Source: Cryptomeria japonica (lineage: Eukaryota > Streptophyta > Pinopsida > Cupressales > Cupressaceae). Taken from it: a stretch of 64,000 bases of DNA. The notes under the pieces were generated by a model. It searched no databases and was not told the DNA's origin. It saw only the letters and a program-made list of their open reading frames with translations. Shown here one piece after another: positions 49,140 through 60,394 of the stretch. Location: assembly GCF_030272615.1 (NCBI RefSeq), contig NC_081414.1, forward strand, positions 815,898,396 to 815,962,395. Direction: 5' to 3'. The translations under genes were made by a program, and so were the position numbers. Each line of letters starts with the position of its first letter. Position 1 is the stretch's first letter.

Positions 49140-50150
49140 AATGAGGTTTATTGTTCTCCCTACTCAAAACCCTTAAAAATCTTTCTTCATTTAGATCAAC
49201 CACTGGTAGGTTTACTTATTCTGTTGGGGCTTCTTCTCCTTCATCATCACTTACATCTTCAATATGTCAGCCTCTTCTCTGGGCTGTCTCCATGGCTTCT
49301 AACTGAGCTTCTATTCCTCGCATCATCTCCATCACAACAGGGTTTGCATTCCCATGTGTTCCACCATTCCTAGTTCTTCTTTGTGCCATAGATTCACACT
49401 AGTCCTCTGCAATTGTAGGTCGGATCCGCAATCTACCACCCTACAACAAAAAATTCAAGATACACAATCTTCAAAAAGAAACTTTGCTCTGATACCACTT
49501 GAAGCAGTCACCAGTGAGGAGGGACCTCAAAGAGATTAATCCAGACTAGCTAGCAAGAGTAAACACAACAGAAACACAAAGATATGATGGAGGCAATGGA
49601 GGATAGATTGATTAATTGCATGAAATTTGACTACATCCAACCGAGACCTAGAATCAAAAGATCTATCTTCTATGTACAGTCTAGCTATCTGATTCTCGTA
49701 TTGATTGCATTCTAAAGAATAATTAGAAATATATATTGATCTAGAGGATCTAGTCGGCCTAAAAGGGATCAAAACCCAAAGAACAAGACCTAACATGAAA
49801 ATAAAAAGGTCAGCCTCCGCCAAGAGATTCCTCCTGGAAAATCCAAAGGATGAAACGTAGATCGCAGGAAAGGGTTGGCCACATGCCAAGGAACATTGAG
49901 ATCAATGTCCAAGGCTCCACAAGCTTCAGAATGGGTTCCGGTAGATCACCAGAATAGATCTTAGGCAACCGGTAACAAAGGAATAACTGGTAATAAGAAA
50001 CTGTCATGAAAATCGATAGCGATATCTTGCTGGAAAGTGATCCAAATGTGATGTGGTCTAAAAGAAAGAAAGATGATCAAGTCTTCAAGTAGAATCAAAC
50101 TCCATAGGATCTGGTGAACCAAAATCGAGATACACAGAAAGGAATTTTTT
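49140..50150 (-). mobile_element. Nested fragment of another LTR element: LTR, PBS and gag start
   Basis: On the minus strand, LTR-like sequence runs from about 50150 to 49500. TGGTATCAGAGC, a perfect initiator-Met-tRNA primer site, follows at 49497-49486. An ATG at 49389 opens a gag-like MAQRRTRNGGTHGNANPVVM, continuing EMMRGIEAQLEAMETAQRRG. A stop (TGA) comes next, then an acidic DVSDDEGEEAP and another stop. Its strand is opposite to the surrounding Gypsy element, so it is a separate insertion. The other LTR and pol are missing. Confidence 0.75.
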
Positions 50151-50397
50151 TTTTGGTTGATGCAAGATTGTTGTGAACTGGGGATGCTCCTGCATCAATT
50201 TGACTCTTTATTTTTGTTTTGATTTTTGTGTGTCCTTGCATATTATTGAGTGAATTAATATCCTAAGATTGGGGGCTTGGTTCCTCAAATTTAGTGATGT
50301 CTTATACTCCTTGTCATTTTTCTCTACATTCCTCATCTTCTCCATCTCTATTTTGTCTACTTTACCATGAGTATTTGCATAATCTCATACTCCCACT

Positions 50398-50412
50398 AAA
50401 GTGGGGGCTAAA
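50398..50412 (+). other. Polypurine tract of the Gypsy element
   Basis: AAAGTGGGGGCTAAA sits directly before the 3' LTR. Confidence 0.75.
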
Positions 50413-51563
50413 TGTAGCATCCTAAATTGTACTTGTTTACAATTTAGTCCACATTTTGGGGCCTCAACTTAGTGTGTGTTCCCCAATGCCTAATTAAGTC
50501 CTAATTATGCTATCATCATGCAAATATGGCTTCATTTTCATTTCATGCATCTCATGGCCTCTTAAACTGGCCCTAAAATAGGGTAGGACCATGGCATGGC
50601 ACTATGGTCCCATTGGGACCAGGGAACAACATTCTAGTACTTGTTAATTGGGCCCTATCTTGGCAACCTCACACATTCTAAAAAATGAGAAAGAAATATC
50701 TCTTGGTGTCAACCTATGTCAAAAAATTAATACTTTTTTCAATGGGAAAGTATATAACAAGGCTTTCCCCTCTCATTTGTATATATACAAGATATACAGA
50801 CATCATAAGAGAAGGGCAAAATTATTCAAGCATTCATCATCAAGCATTTCTAGAGGTCTTTAAGGATGCATTCTTCATTCATCAATTACGGAGCATCATT
50901 ACATCTTTCATTTGCAAGCCTGTGTGTGTGATTAGGGTTTTGTCATATTCATTCCATTTAATACAACATATGTGATTACATCCAAGAATAAAATCATCAT
51001 TATTAGTCATTGCATATATGAGGTATATCCTTTCATAATTTATTTCAGTATTTGCAATATTTCAATCAAGGTAAATTCCTTAACCAGGGTTTGACTTAGG
51101 CAAGCCCCTATTCCAAATATATTTACTTTCTTTCTGTGTGCGGGAAATAGGTATAGAGCTACGTTCTTCAGAATATGCATTATTTGCAGAGATGAATCAA
51201 CCCTCTTCGACATGCAAAAAGTTAGGAGGACCAAAGCGACGGGCACTCTGGTCCCAACATTTTTGAGCTTTTTCAGAGATCAAGTCTGAATCTGTATATA
51301 TTTCTTAGATCCAAGTGTGTTTGCCTCAATTTTATAACAGTAGCTCACTGTTTCTGCATTTTTAGCACTTTTCCCTAATTTCAACATTTCAACTCACAAA
51401 AGAGGGTAAACAAATTCACATCCCCTTGAATCTAATTAATATTCAGTCCTTGTCATAATTTATTTGATTGATTCCATTTAATTCACCCCCCTTTTAAATG
51501 TAATGGTAAATTAGTGGCTTTCATCCCTCTCATGGTGGAAACCCTAATTTTCCACCCATTACA
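50413..51563 (+). repeat. Gypsy 3' LTR (1151 bp)
   Basis: It starts TGTAGCATCC and ends ATTACA. It follows a polypurine tract and is followed by the ACTAT target duplication. A GTATATATACAAG TATA-like motif lies near 50779. Confidence 0.8.
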
Positions 51564-51568
51564 ACTAT

Positions 51569-53180
51569 TTTCTTCCTTTATGTATTCACAACCTTTTCAT
51601 TACCCCCATCACCCTCATAAAGTGATCCCATGACAAATAGTATCTATTTTCCATTACCGACTATAGATATATAACCCTCAAGATTATTTGGCTTATCGGC
51701 TCCTATATAGCCAACACAAGCTATCCCATTAGGATCAACCTTGGAGAGGGATAGGGTTGCTAATGCTTCCTTAATTTCATTACCTATAGGTTTCTCCCCA
51801 TTTTTCTCAAAGGATGGTCTCATGGGGGCTCAATATATTTCCTTTTCAGACTTATTCAAGGTTGCATTCCCCTTATCACTAGGGTTGTCAGTTTTGTTAT
51901 AAGAATCACTAACATGCCCATGTGTCTCACCTTTAGAGGAAGGTAGAGTTTCAAATTTATTAAAGGTTTCATGATTGGGTGAGAAAAATCTTTCTTTTTG
52001 TTGGCCATAATTTTAGGGAAATCCCTCTTGTGATGCCAATCACTTTTGCATAAAAAGCATGAATTTAGGTCACCTAGGGCAATAATTTAACATTAATAAA
52101 CCTATTCTCCAATGGAGAGTTCCAATATTTTAAGTATTTGAACTCCTTCATTGAAGGAGATTAGAACCCTGACATACATATGGGGAAGTGTAGCGTGGTT
52201 ATCTTCAACTTGAAGTGTTTTCTTGATATTTTTAAGCAATGAGGGGATAAATTTACATATTTGAATAGGTATATATTTTATCTTTATCCATCTTGGTCTA
52301 CTACAAAATGCAATCTCACTCTATGAGACATCTAGAGCCCAAGAAATGGCTTTAAGGAGGGATTTTCCCACATTCCAATTTTTTTTCTAAGATTCTTTGT
52401 TTTTGATTAAGATAAACGGGTTATAAAGGGACCTGAAACCCAAAATCATCCAAAAAATAAATAGAGTTAACCAGAAACTAACCAACAACTAAACAACAAC
52501 AAAAACAAGGGACTCACCCCTGTAAGTATAACCACAAGAAACATAACAGAAACAAGGAAAACCGGCCCAAAAACAAAGTATGAGCTTTCAAGAGCTCAGT
52601 ATTCTTCTGTATCACTCTATTGTTGATCTTCTGGAGTTCTTCCATGATGAACCTCAAACTGCCTATTTCTTGTTTCTTGCTTATGGTCCTAGTCAATGGC
52701 CCTGTAGATGTTCTAGGATTCTTTGTTGTATGTTATGATTTTTAAGAATAATCACAAAGAGCCCTCTCTAAATCATATTGCAGAATTAGACATAAATACC
52801 CATTTTTTTACCCAAACAATATTTATCTAATTATAAAAAAAAATTCTAGTATTGAGAACATTACTATCTAAGAAGGTAAAGAAAATTGCCACATTTTTAA
52901 GTTTGATTTCCTCTTTTCTCAAATCGAAAACCATTTTCTTCATTAGGATAAAGCCTCAAAACCCTAGGAAATAAAGAGTCCTTGCTTGTTTCAGTTTTGA
53001 TGTTGTTGCCATTTGCTTGACCTTAGAGGGGTTCTTTACTGTCCCTTCCACTTCCCACATTGAAATCCACTTTGTTTGATAACCCTCTTGTTTCTTCCTC
53101 TACAAATCTTCCTTAAAAGGTTTTCTTTCCTTTAAGACTTTCATCATAGTTACTTGTTTCTGACTCTTTAGGGTTTGTGG
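51569..53180 (-). pseudogene. LINE ORF1: RNA-binding part and zinc knuckle
   Basis: On the minus strand, pieces are LKNVAIFFTFLDSNVL, RPRWIKIKYIPIQICKFIPS, TLPHMYVRVLISFNEGVQIL and CFLCKSDWHHKRDF. This is the order of plant LINE ORF1 proteins, in which a DUF4283-like domain precedes a CCHC knuckle. The knuckle's last Cys has become Phe. Many stops are present, and the retroposon at 52402-52710 splits it. Confidence 0.7.
52402..52710 (-). mobile_element. Short retroposon, relative of the one at 27.1 kb
   Basis: TTCTAAGATTCTTTGTT (52385-52401) and TTCTAGGATTCTTTGTT (52711-52727) form a 17-bp target duplication with one mismatch. The minus strand encodes GSLRFIMEELQKINNR, matching GTSRFIVEELEEINK at 27.36 kb. 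It ends AACCCGTTTATCTTAATCAAA, as that copy does. It is 5'-truncated at 309 bp. Confidence 0.85.
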
Positions 53181-53587
53181 CCTCATTGGCTTCTACCACA
53201 AGCCCTTTCTCGATATGGCTTTCATTGCCAGTCAAGAAATTTGTGCGATACATCAAACACCCGAGGCAATAGGGTTCAAAGGGTAATTGAACAATAATAC
53301 AAAAACTAGACTATACAAAACCAAACTAGAAAAAACAAACAAAAGGTGAGACAAAACACAAGAATGAGCATAGGAAGCAAGGCAAAGGAGGGTACTTATA
53401 AAGAAGGTTAACACCACCATTCCCAAAGAACACTACAAGTTTCTCACGATTCCAAAGCCAACTGTCTCCTTGAAGATAATTGACCTTACCATAAAGAAAA
53501 TTGAATAAAATGTTAACTAATTTTTTATTTACTAGAAGAAATATTATATATTTTTAAATATAAAGATACTTAATTTCAAAATAATCT

Positions 53588-54015
53588 GAAATTGCTTAGG
53601 GATGGACATGCTACATTCTTTACTAACGAAGTTAAGAATGGATACTTCTGGAGGCTGCACCTAGACAATATCCGCAATTTCAACCTTACTTTTGATCGCA
53701 TTTGCAAGGAAATTAAAAGAAACCCTCAGTGTACTACTGGAGAGATGTTATACATGCGGAAGCAAATCCAAGATCAAAAGAACTTGGTTTGGATGGAAGG
53801 TGCTTTGGGGTGGACTGCGTGGGTGGACTCTTTTGAAGATGTGCCGCTTTAGATGTTGTTTTCTGCTCTAGTCCAGTTTTTGTATTAGTCTGGTTGTGCG
53901 TAGCATTCGTCTTTTTTGTTGTGTGAGGCTTGTCCTCTGATACTTTGATTCTCGCTGGTATTTGTTGACTTTGTGATCTCCTTATTCTTAATAAAAATAA
54001 TAATAATAATAATCT
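53588..54015 (+). mobile_element. 5'-truncated retroposon with (AAT)n tail
   Basis: It opens with a decayed protein piece (GYFWRLHLDNIRNFNLTFD, WMEGALGWTAWVDSFEDVPL). After the stop comes about 150 bp of 3' UTR ending CTTATTCTTAATAAAAATAA and (AAT)n. AATAATCT before and after may be the target duplication, though the second copy merges with the tail. The protein is not recognised. It could be the 3' end of a LINE. Confidence 0.6.
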
Positions 54016-54692
54016 ATTAATGCTTAAAACTAAAATTATTAAAATAACACATAATTACATATTACACTTTTCTAAGTAAAACCAAAATAAAAAAATAACA
54101 TAAATAATTAATATTAACTTTCAAAAATAAAATTAAAAGTCACATAAATACAAAAATAAAACAATTTTTTTAATTAAATTTTCATTCATACATACATATA
54201 TATATGACAATTAAGAAAATGATTTTTAACTTTAAAATAGAATAATTGAAATATTTCTTAAAATTAAAAAGATAAATATATTTGAAAAATCTATAAACCA
54301 ATTTTAATTTTCTAAATATCAATATAAGTTTTCAAATGAAACAAAACATGGGAAAAAATTTCTTCAATATTTACTTAATGGAAAAGAAAACCCATAGTTT
54401 TGTTGGAGTGAACTTTTTTATCGCCCAATGTAAAAAGAAAGAAAACCAGAAATAAACTTATCTAGTGACTCAGCATATGAAGAAAATTGCATAAAATGCT
54501 CTTTAATATATATTATTTAAATTTGAATCAATATTCTATATTTTTATCAAAATTGTGAATCACAAAGTACAATCATAATTTTCAAGATTAAATTGACATA
54601 GTGAAGAAAGTAACAGAATACGAACATCTAATCAAACTTTTACAGTTAAATCGCCCTCCAGAAGATTTAATGCTTCATCCACGGTTTTTCCA

Positions 54693-54773
54693 CCGTTGGA
54701 TTGAGGAGTCCCTGATTTAGACTTTGGTGGGACACGTGGCAGATGAGTTCTTTCTGCTCGCTCTTTATAAATT
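54693..54773 (+). promoter_or_regulatory. Promoter of small-protein gene 2: MYB-type box, G-box, TATA
   Basis: CCGTTG lies at 54693, CACGTG at 54733 and TATAAATT at 54766. The spacings of 40 and 33 bp equal those of gene 1. The sequence between is also nearly identical, as expected of a segmental copy. Confidence 0.8.
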
Positions 54774-54825
54774 GAAACCCCTTAACTCACTTGATTTTAT
54801 CTCTGACTGAGTTTTATATATAAAA

Positions 54826-55053
54826 ATGGCGGAATTTGCAATATTAATGGCGCAAGAGTATTCCAGAAGGCACCAATTTTATGAGTCAAAAGCAGAGAGA
54901 GAGATGAGTCGATCTCAGACGGTAGCTCTAATGAGGCATTTAAAACAGGGAGTGAAAGCCTCCACTCTTAAATTTGTTTGGGAGATTCAGGAAACCGCTA
55001 GGCATGGAGATTCTCTAAGCTTAGGGTTTGTGGAAGGGATTTTCTCCGCTTAA
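54826..55053 (+). CDS. Small protein of the MAEFA...FVEGIFS family, copy 2 (75 aa)
   Basis: A single exon, with ATG 60 bp after the TATA box in an AAAATGGCGG context. It starts MAEFAILMAQEYSRRHQF, keeps SQTVALMRHLKQGVKAST and FVWEIQETARHGDS, and ends FVEGIFSA. Compared with copy 1, changes gather between residues 10 and 29, while residues 30-47 and the last nine are identical in character. That pattern suggests constraint on the middle and the C-terminus. There is no signal peptide, membrane span or recognised domain. The function is unknown to me. Confidence 0.85.
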   Translation: MAEFAILMAQEYSRRHQFYESKAEREMSRSQTVALMRHLKQGVKASTLKFVWEIQETARHGDSLSLGFVEGIFSA

Positions 55054-57090
55054 CAGCCACTCTGCATATAGACTGAAAATATCATGCTCTGTACAGCTTG
55101 AGTTGTTTAATGGAGACTATTTTACGTAGTGTATTTTTAACTGATAAATTTAATATAATTTAGTTTGATGACAATTTAGAGAGATTTTTCTATTCACTTT
55201 ATATTCAGAGTTTCGCATCCCACCATTTCACCAAAGGGTCATCCCCCTCTACTATCTATACTATTAAATATATGATATATGAAATATTAAATACACTACA
55301 AGAAGTGATTAATAGATATGTGATATATATATAAATAAATATTATATATAATGCATATTTCAATACATATATTAAATTTAAATAAATATAAATAGTATAT
55401 ATTACAAATATATATCTAATATTATATTATGCATTCATAATTATTATCATATTCTTCATATCATATATAATATTTATCTATATAGACAAATACGTAGATA
55501 CATGAATTATATAGAAATGAATATCATATTCATATAAAATAAACGATGTCTATTTATGTTAAATTTATAAATAATTTAAGTCAAATAAATTGATATCATA
55601 TTAATATTTATATTTAAATTATATAATATATATCTTGAGGTAGTTATGAATAAGGACTAGCATAGAATTATAATGTCAAACATTGTTGAGTTGTGACAAT
55701 ATAATTTTTTTTAAATGATTTATTTGAAATATAAAATATCATGGTCAATTATTAAAAGTGACATATATCAAAATTTTATAATTTTCTTATATGTCAGTAA
55801 TAATATTATATAATTATATTCAAGAGTAATAATAATAATCTAAGATAGTTTTCATATAATGTTAATATTTTACCTATTTTATTAATTATTAAAAAATTAT
55901 AAATATTTTCAAATATTTTCAAATATTCTAAAATATCTTTTTAATATTTAATTTGATAATTTTTCTATGAGCCATTCAATTTCACCAATAATTTAAGGTG
56001 TCTTAAATATATATTTTATTTTTTATTTTTTATTTTTAAAAAACTTCAATTAAGTTAAAAATTTAATACATGCAATATTATATTAAGAATTTTTTAATTT
56101 AGAAGACATTTTCATAAAATATAATGATAATGTTTAAAGATAAAATGATAACTTTTATCAATTTTATCATTTTTAACACAAGGCATGTCTCTTATCTTAA
56201 AATTATTTATAATTTAATTGTTTACATTATATTATTAAAATGTATTATAACTTGGTTGATATGTTATAATTTTTTAGGACGTCTTATTTAAGGTTAATTT
56301 ATTATAATAAATAAATACAAATAAAACATAAAAGAGAATATGTTGATAATTATATGAGATAATGACATAAAAAATGTCTAATGTATAAAGAGAGGATGTA
56401 AGGAATCATTGAGATCAAAATGATATAAAAAGAAATGTTAAACATAAGAAAAAAAAGATAATGAACACATTGAAGAAAAATGAGATGACACACCGTGCAT
56501 GAACATCTCAAAAGGAGTAATATTTTAAGAAGAATATGGCAAGGAGATATGCATTTAGATCAATTTAATGAGATATAAAGATGATAACTACAAGCACATA
56601 ACTATGAATTAGTTCAAAGACACCATCATTTTCATGGGAATGTTAAGGTTGATTCCAAAGAATGCATATGGCTATGTCCACCAAGATAATGAATATTTAA
56701 TTTTTCAAATAACTCGATCATGTTGTGGCTCCAAAAATTTGAGCCTCAATGTGTTTGAAGTTTTAGAATTAAAACCCCACATGCCTTAAACTTATAATAA
56801 AACCACAATTGTTGTTTAACAACAAAAGTAACCCAATCACATTTTTCTGATTATAATTCTTTTAAAAAATGGTTGACTAGGTCATTCTAACTCGTGGATG
56901 ACATGATACTATTTGAAACCCTTCCAAAAAAAGGCAGTGAAACTCGTATGTGTTTTTGTTGCTATCTACAAATCTATCATGCCACGATATCATAGAGGCA
57001 AGTCAATATTCCTTTTCACATTTTTAATAATTTTTTATTTAAAATTTCATTGAATTTTCATTGTTTTTTATAAATTTAATTTCATTTTTA
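55054..57090. other. AT-rich sequence, no gene seen
   Basis: Downstream part of segmental copy 3 to about 56490, then AT-rich sequence. No coding segment. Confidence 0.5.
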
Positions 57091-57099
57091 AAAATTGAT

Positions 57100-58470
57100 A
57101 TCAGATGCTCAAAAAAATGCCTCTCAAAAAATTTGCCTCTTCATAACCCTGAAGAAAACCTCTATGATATCCCTCAGATGGGAAACCATCCAACTCCTCC
57201 AATAAACCCTTCTCAAAAAAATTAGGAGGATTTGTTAGGTTGTCTAGTATAAAATAGAGTGGCCATTTCTCAATTAGTATCTAGATTCAAGGCCTGAAAA
57301 CAACAACACCATGCATCCCTTTCCATAGCCTTAGAAAAAATGGTGACAAGTGTAGCTAAAGTTTCCAAACAAGTAACTGACTGGAAACCATATAGGGATT
57401 CATCTCATGACTATTATGCACATGGATCAATGAGTACAGAACCACCCTAATCATATACCACTAGCTATGAAACTTGTTGTTCATGTCACAATTCATGTAG
57501 CCTTGAAGTAATCTATTGAGATGGAAACTCTTCTAATAGTTGGTGCACTGACTAACACCATCATCCACCATGGTACACAATTATCCCAATCTATTGGCTC
57601 AAATGATGGTGCAACAACTAGACCATCTACCTCCAGTGTATTTAGCTCTCACTGGTGCCCCACCTGTTATGAGGCTAGTTGTTAGGTTGGTGCACCAGAT
57701 GATGTGGTGCTTACTTATAACTTGATAGATCGGGGCTTTGCCACTTAGACATACAGATGTTGAATTGAACTTATAACATTTTGTTGATTAAATACTTTAA
57801 GTTTCTAAACTTAAATAGATTTTTAATTATAGATCGGATTAAACTAATGCAAATATTATTCATTTCAAGATGTAGCAATAGATTTTGGTATGTCACCAAC
57901 TATTCTTGCCACAAGTTGTATACATATATCTACATTAGAGGTAAAAAATTTAGAGCATGTCAAAATATAATAAGACGTTGAATCAAAATAATATTTTTTT
58001 AAATATATCAACTTACTAATATATATTTATGTTGGGTTTTACAAGTGTTGATAGTGGACCAAATTTTAAAGGTCAATGATACCACCCTTACGAACATTTC
58101 ATTTTGTTTACATTTTTTATTGAATATGCATATCATTTGAATTATGATTAGTTAAATTATATGTCGATATCTATCATGTTACTCTTTTAGGGTATGCCAT
58201 ATGTGGCTGAGTTGCCTACTTTGCCAAGGCCATTCTCGAGGACACCTAATAGATAAAATGTAATTAAGCACAATTTTAATCAAGATATAATAGTTTCAAG
58301 AGCTGATATGAGTTATTCTAGCATGATTTAGATTTTTCTTTTTTAAATGTACATCTAGATTTATCTACTCTTACTTCGTTTGTCTTCTACATACAATGAC
58401 GACTAGGATCGTTTACAACATTGATGATGCACCCAATGATTCATTGGAAGAAGAGAGGCAAGAGGTATAT
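57100..58470 (+). pseudogene. Probable second relic of the left transposon gene
   Basis: Weak but ordered similarity to 2131-4050. A Pro-rich, low-complexity N-terminal part contains VAKVSKQVTDWKPYRD. GAPDDVVLTYN near 57.69 kb resembles DAPDVMTQT. MPYVAELPTLPRP follows near 58.2 kb. An exon-like acidic piece, NIDDAPNDSLEEERQE, ends at a GTATATG donor at 58465, as DEEEEEEMPQ ends at GTACATG in the first copy. I give it weight mainly because a relic of the right gene follows in the expected orientation. Confidence 0.4.
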
Positions 58471-58639
58471 GTTTCTTTTATTTTCTCAATTTTATGATTA
58501 TATACACATGTGTACATACATTGTATTAAAAATAACTAAAAACTATTTGAATTCCCAAAGAGAATTATTGGTAGGATCCTCAATTTTCTCATGCCTCCCT
58601 AAGGCATGGTGTAGTGTTGAACTTCACTTATCTTTAATC

Positions 58640-59152
58640 ACTTAAATTTCTTGCTTCTCAAATGAGGTTTTTTATTTTTCCTGGTCATTATGGTTGACAT
58701 AAGAGCACGTCGGGTAACATTGACATCTTTAGAGCGTGATGTCGAACGAATTGCTTGATACACATCAAATATATTTCTTACAATAGTTTTTTCACTATAT
58801 TTTTGGATGATCTTAGGCCAATAATTTTTATTATGTATCTAAAATTCAATTTTTTTTTTATCATTTCAACAATTAATTGGCATCTTCTAGTTTGATTTAA
58901 GCTCTCAAAATATTTTTTACATATTCTATTAGTCATTCTTCTACAAGTGCATTCAAGAATTTTAACGGGAAGGAGCTTCAAAATATTCTCATTAACATCA
59001 ATTAGATACTTTTTTTTTCTATTGATAATACTGAGAGATGTTAATATCAATGAATGTTCTTGGTTTGCATTAAGTACATTTAATTGATCATTGATTGGCA
59101 CTTGTTCTTGGTTTGCATTAGGTTCATTTGGTACATTTAATTGAGTTGGCAT
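58640..59152 (-). pseudogene. Second relic of the right transposon gene, N-terminal part
   Basis: From the ATG at 59152 the minus strand reads MPTQLNVPNEPNANQEQ. Then come KKYLIDVNENILKLL, FESLNQTRRCQLIVEMIKKK and, after a frame change, VRNIFDVYQAIRSTSRSKD and RRALMSTIMTRK. These match, in order, KWLLEIDENIIVNLE, FSNKTLTEQCQLFVQLLKMI, AKNLFDALNSIGKNTKERD and the following region of the gene at 8.1-11.1 kb. Everything from the Cys cluster onward, including the catalytic-looking motifs, is missing. Confidence 0.65.
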
Positions 59153-59159
59153 AAATGGA

Positions 59160-60394
59160 ATACCTTCTTATCCCATTTTACTCACTTCACATAGTCTTAG
59201 ATCATGCACTCCCCCTGTCCTTCCTTTTCTAACTCTTGAGATTTGGTTTCTCCTCACTTATTTCTTCCCATCCTTAACATCAATTGTCTTAAATAACATC
59301 ATTTGTGATAGTAAATATTACACAAATTAAACAAACAAACCATGTCATGAATATTATGAAAAAAATTAAATATGACAATCAAAATTATTAAACAAACAAA
59401 AGAACTTTAAAAAATGAAATTAGTTATACATTTCAATCATTTGAAGCCATATAAAATAACATAAATTTTGACACTATCTAAGAACATCATGGGTAAACAA
59501 AAATAGGTTCAGTGGGACCTTCACTAGTATTTTTTTGTGTTTTTTGGTCATTGCCAATCCACTTTAACTCAACATAATACGTGCGAGTTAATTTTCCCTA
59601 GCCCATTCGTGCTTTTGGCCACTAAAATGCCCGGGTGTCCAGATGAGTTTGCAACATCTATAATCATAAAAATGCATATGTGTTTTTTATGATAAAACCA
59701 CATATGGGTTTTTGATACTAGAGACCCAAACAAGACATGAGCATCATTTTTAGGGGCAACAACATGAACAAGTTAGGGAAACTTAACCCATTCACATTTT
59801 TGTTCCTAGGAAAATATTGGGCATTAGATGGAAAGGACAAGAGGGTTTGGAAGGTTAAAGAAAAAATTTATTAGAGGTATGAGAGGAAAGATGTGGTTCA
59901 GCTGAATAAAAATCACAAGGCTCTAAAGAGAAAGGTTAAGGAAATAACTGCTTTGAGTAAGGAAATAATGATTAAGAATTCATCCTCGTTGCATGATATC
60001 TAGTAGGGGATAGAACTAAGGACTTGGCAAAGAGGAAGAGACATCTAGATTTTCCTTTGGCATGGACCACCTCACCTCTATTATCAAGGCTACTCTAGAT
60101 TCGATCACTTTGGCCTCTAGGAAATATTTTAAACAAAAAAATGTCTTTTTCTAAAAAAATTAAATTTTTACACCATAAATGGTAGGATATTAATGCCCCT
60201 ACTCAATAGAACATTCCTTTGTGTCGTTCATAGGTGGTTGGATATTATCTATTTTTTGTTTCTGCGTTTAGTGGTTCTATCCTAGTCGCTTGTTGGATCT
60301 CTTGTAGCTTTTGGATGGGAGTGCACTCCTTATGCACCCCAGGTGGTTTCTCTTTACTAGATATGTAAAGTTTTAGTCCTATCTCGCTTGAATT
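59160..60394. other. Intergenic sequence, possible LINE-like scrap
   Basis: A charged piece, KDVVQLNKNHKALKRKVKEI (about 59.9 kb, +), could be part of a retroposon protein, but I cannot assign it. Nothing else is seen. Confidence 0.35.

Larger units (their letters stand above)
47234..51563 (+). mobile_element. Gypsy-type LTR element, rearranged, inserted in the LINE
   Basis: The left end TGTAACATCATAAATTGCAC (47234) and the 3' LTR start TGTAGCATCCTAAATTGTAC (50413) are the same sequence. The 3' LTR ends CCCATTACA at 51563. ACTAT at 47229-47233 and 51564-51568 is a 5-bp target duplication, and LINE sequence rejoins across it. The left LTR survives for only about 110 bp. The internal region lacks gag-pol and consists of GGGGG-rich and CTCTC-rich imperfect repeats like the 3' internal part of plant Gypsy elements. 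I infer large internal deletion. Confidence 0.75.
45165..53400 (-). mobile_element. LINE (L1-type), minus orientation, decayed and interrupted
   Basis: Read on the minus strand, ORF1-like sequence (53.2-51.6 kb, continuing at 47.23-46.98 kb) is followed by ORF2 endonuclease (46.6-46.2 kb) and the start of reverse transcriptase (45.4-45.17 kb). A Gypsy element (47234-51563) and a short retroposon (52402-52710) interrupt it. Each has a target duplication, so the LINE was there first. The 3' part is missing at the junction with segmental duplication copy 2. Confidence 0.75.
54016..56490 (+). repeat. Segmental duplication copy 3, carrying an intact small gene
   Basis: It shares the AAACCCATAGTTTTGTTGG block (54.38 kb) and the promoter and gene with copy 2. 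With copy 1 it shares the AAGTGACATATATCAAAATT block and the AGAGAATATG ... ACACATTGAAGAAAAATGAG block (56.33-56.48 kb). A retroposon lies at its left edge. Confidence 0.75.

Noticed and set aside
49536-49889. 117-codon minus-strand ORF
   Set aside because: Lies inside LTR-like sequence upstream of a PBS; no family resemblance.
57781-57981. 66-codon ORF
   Set aside because: Falls in a probable intron of the decayed left-gene copy and has no recognisable motif.
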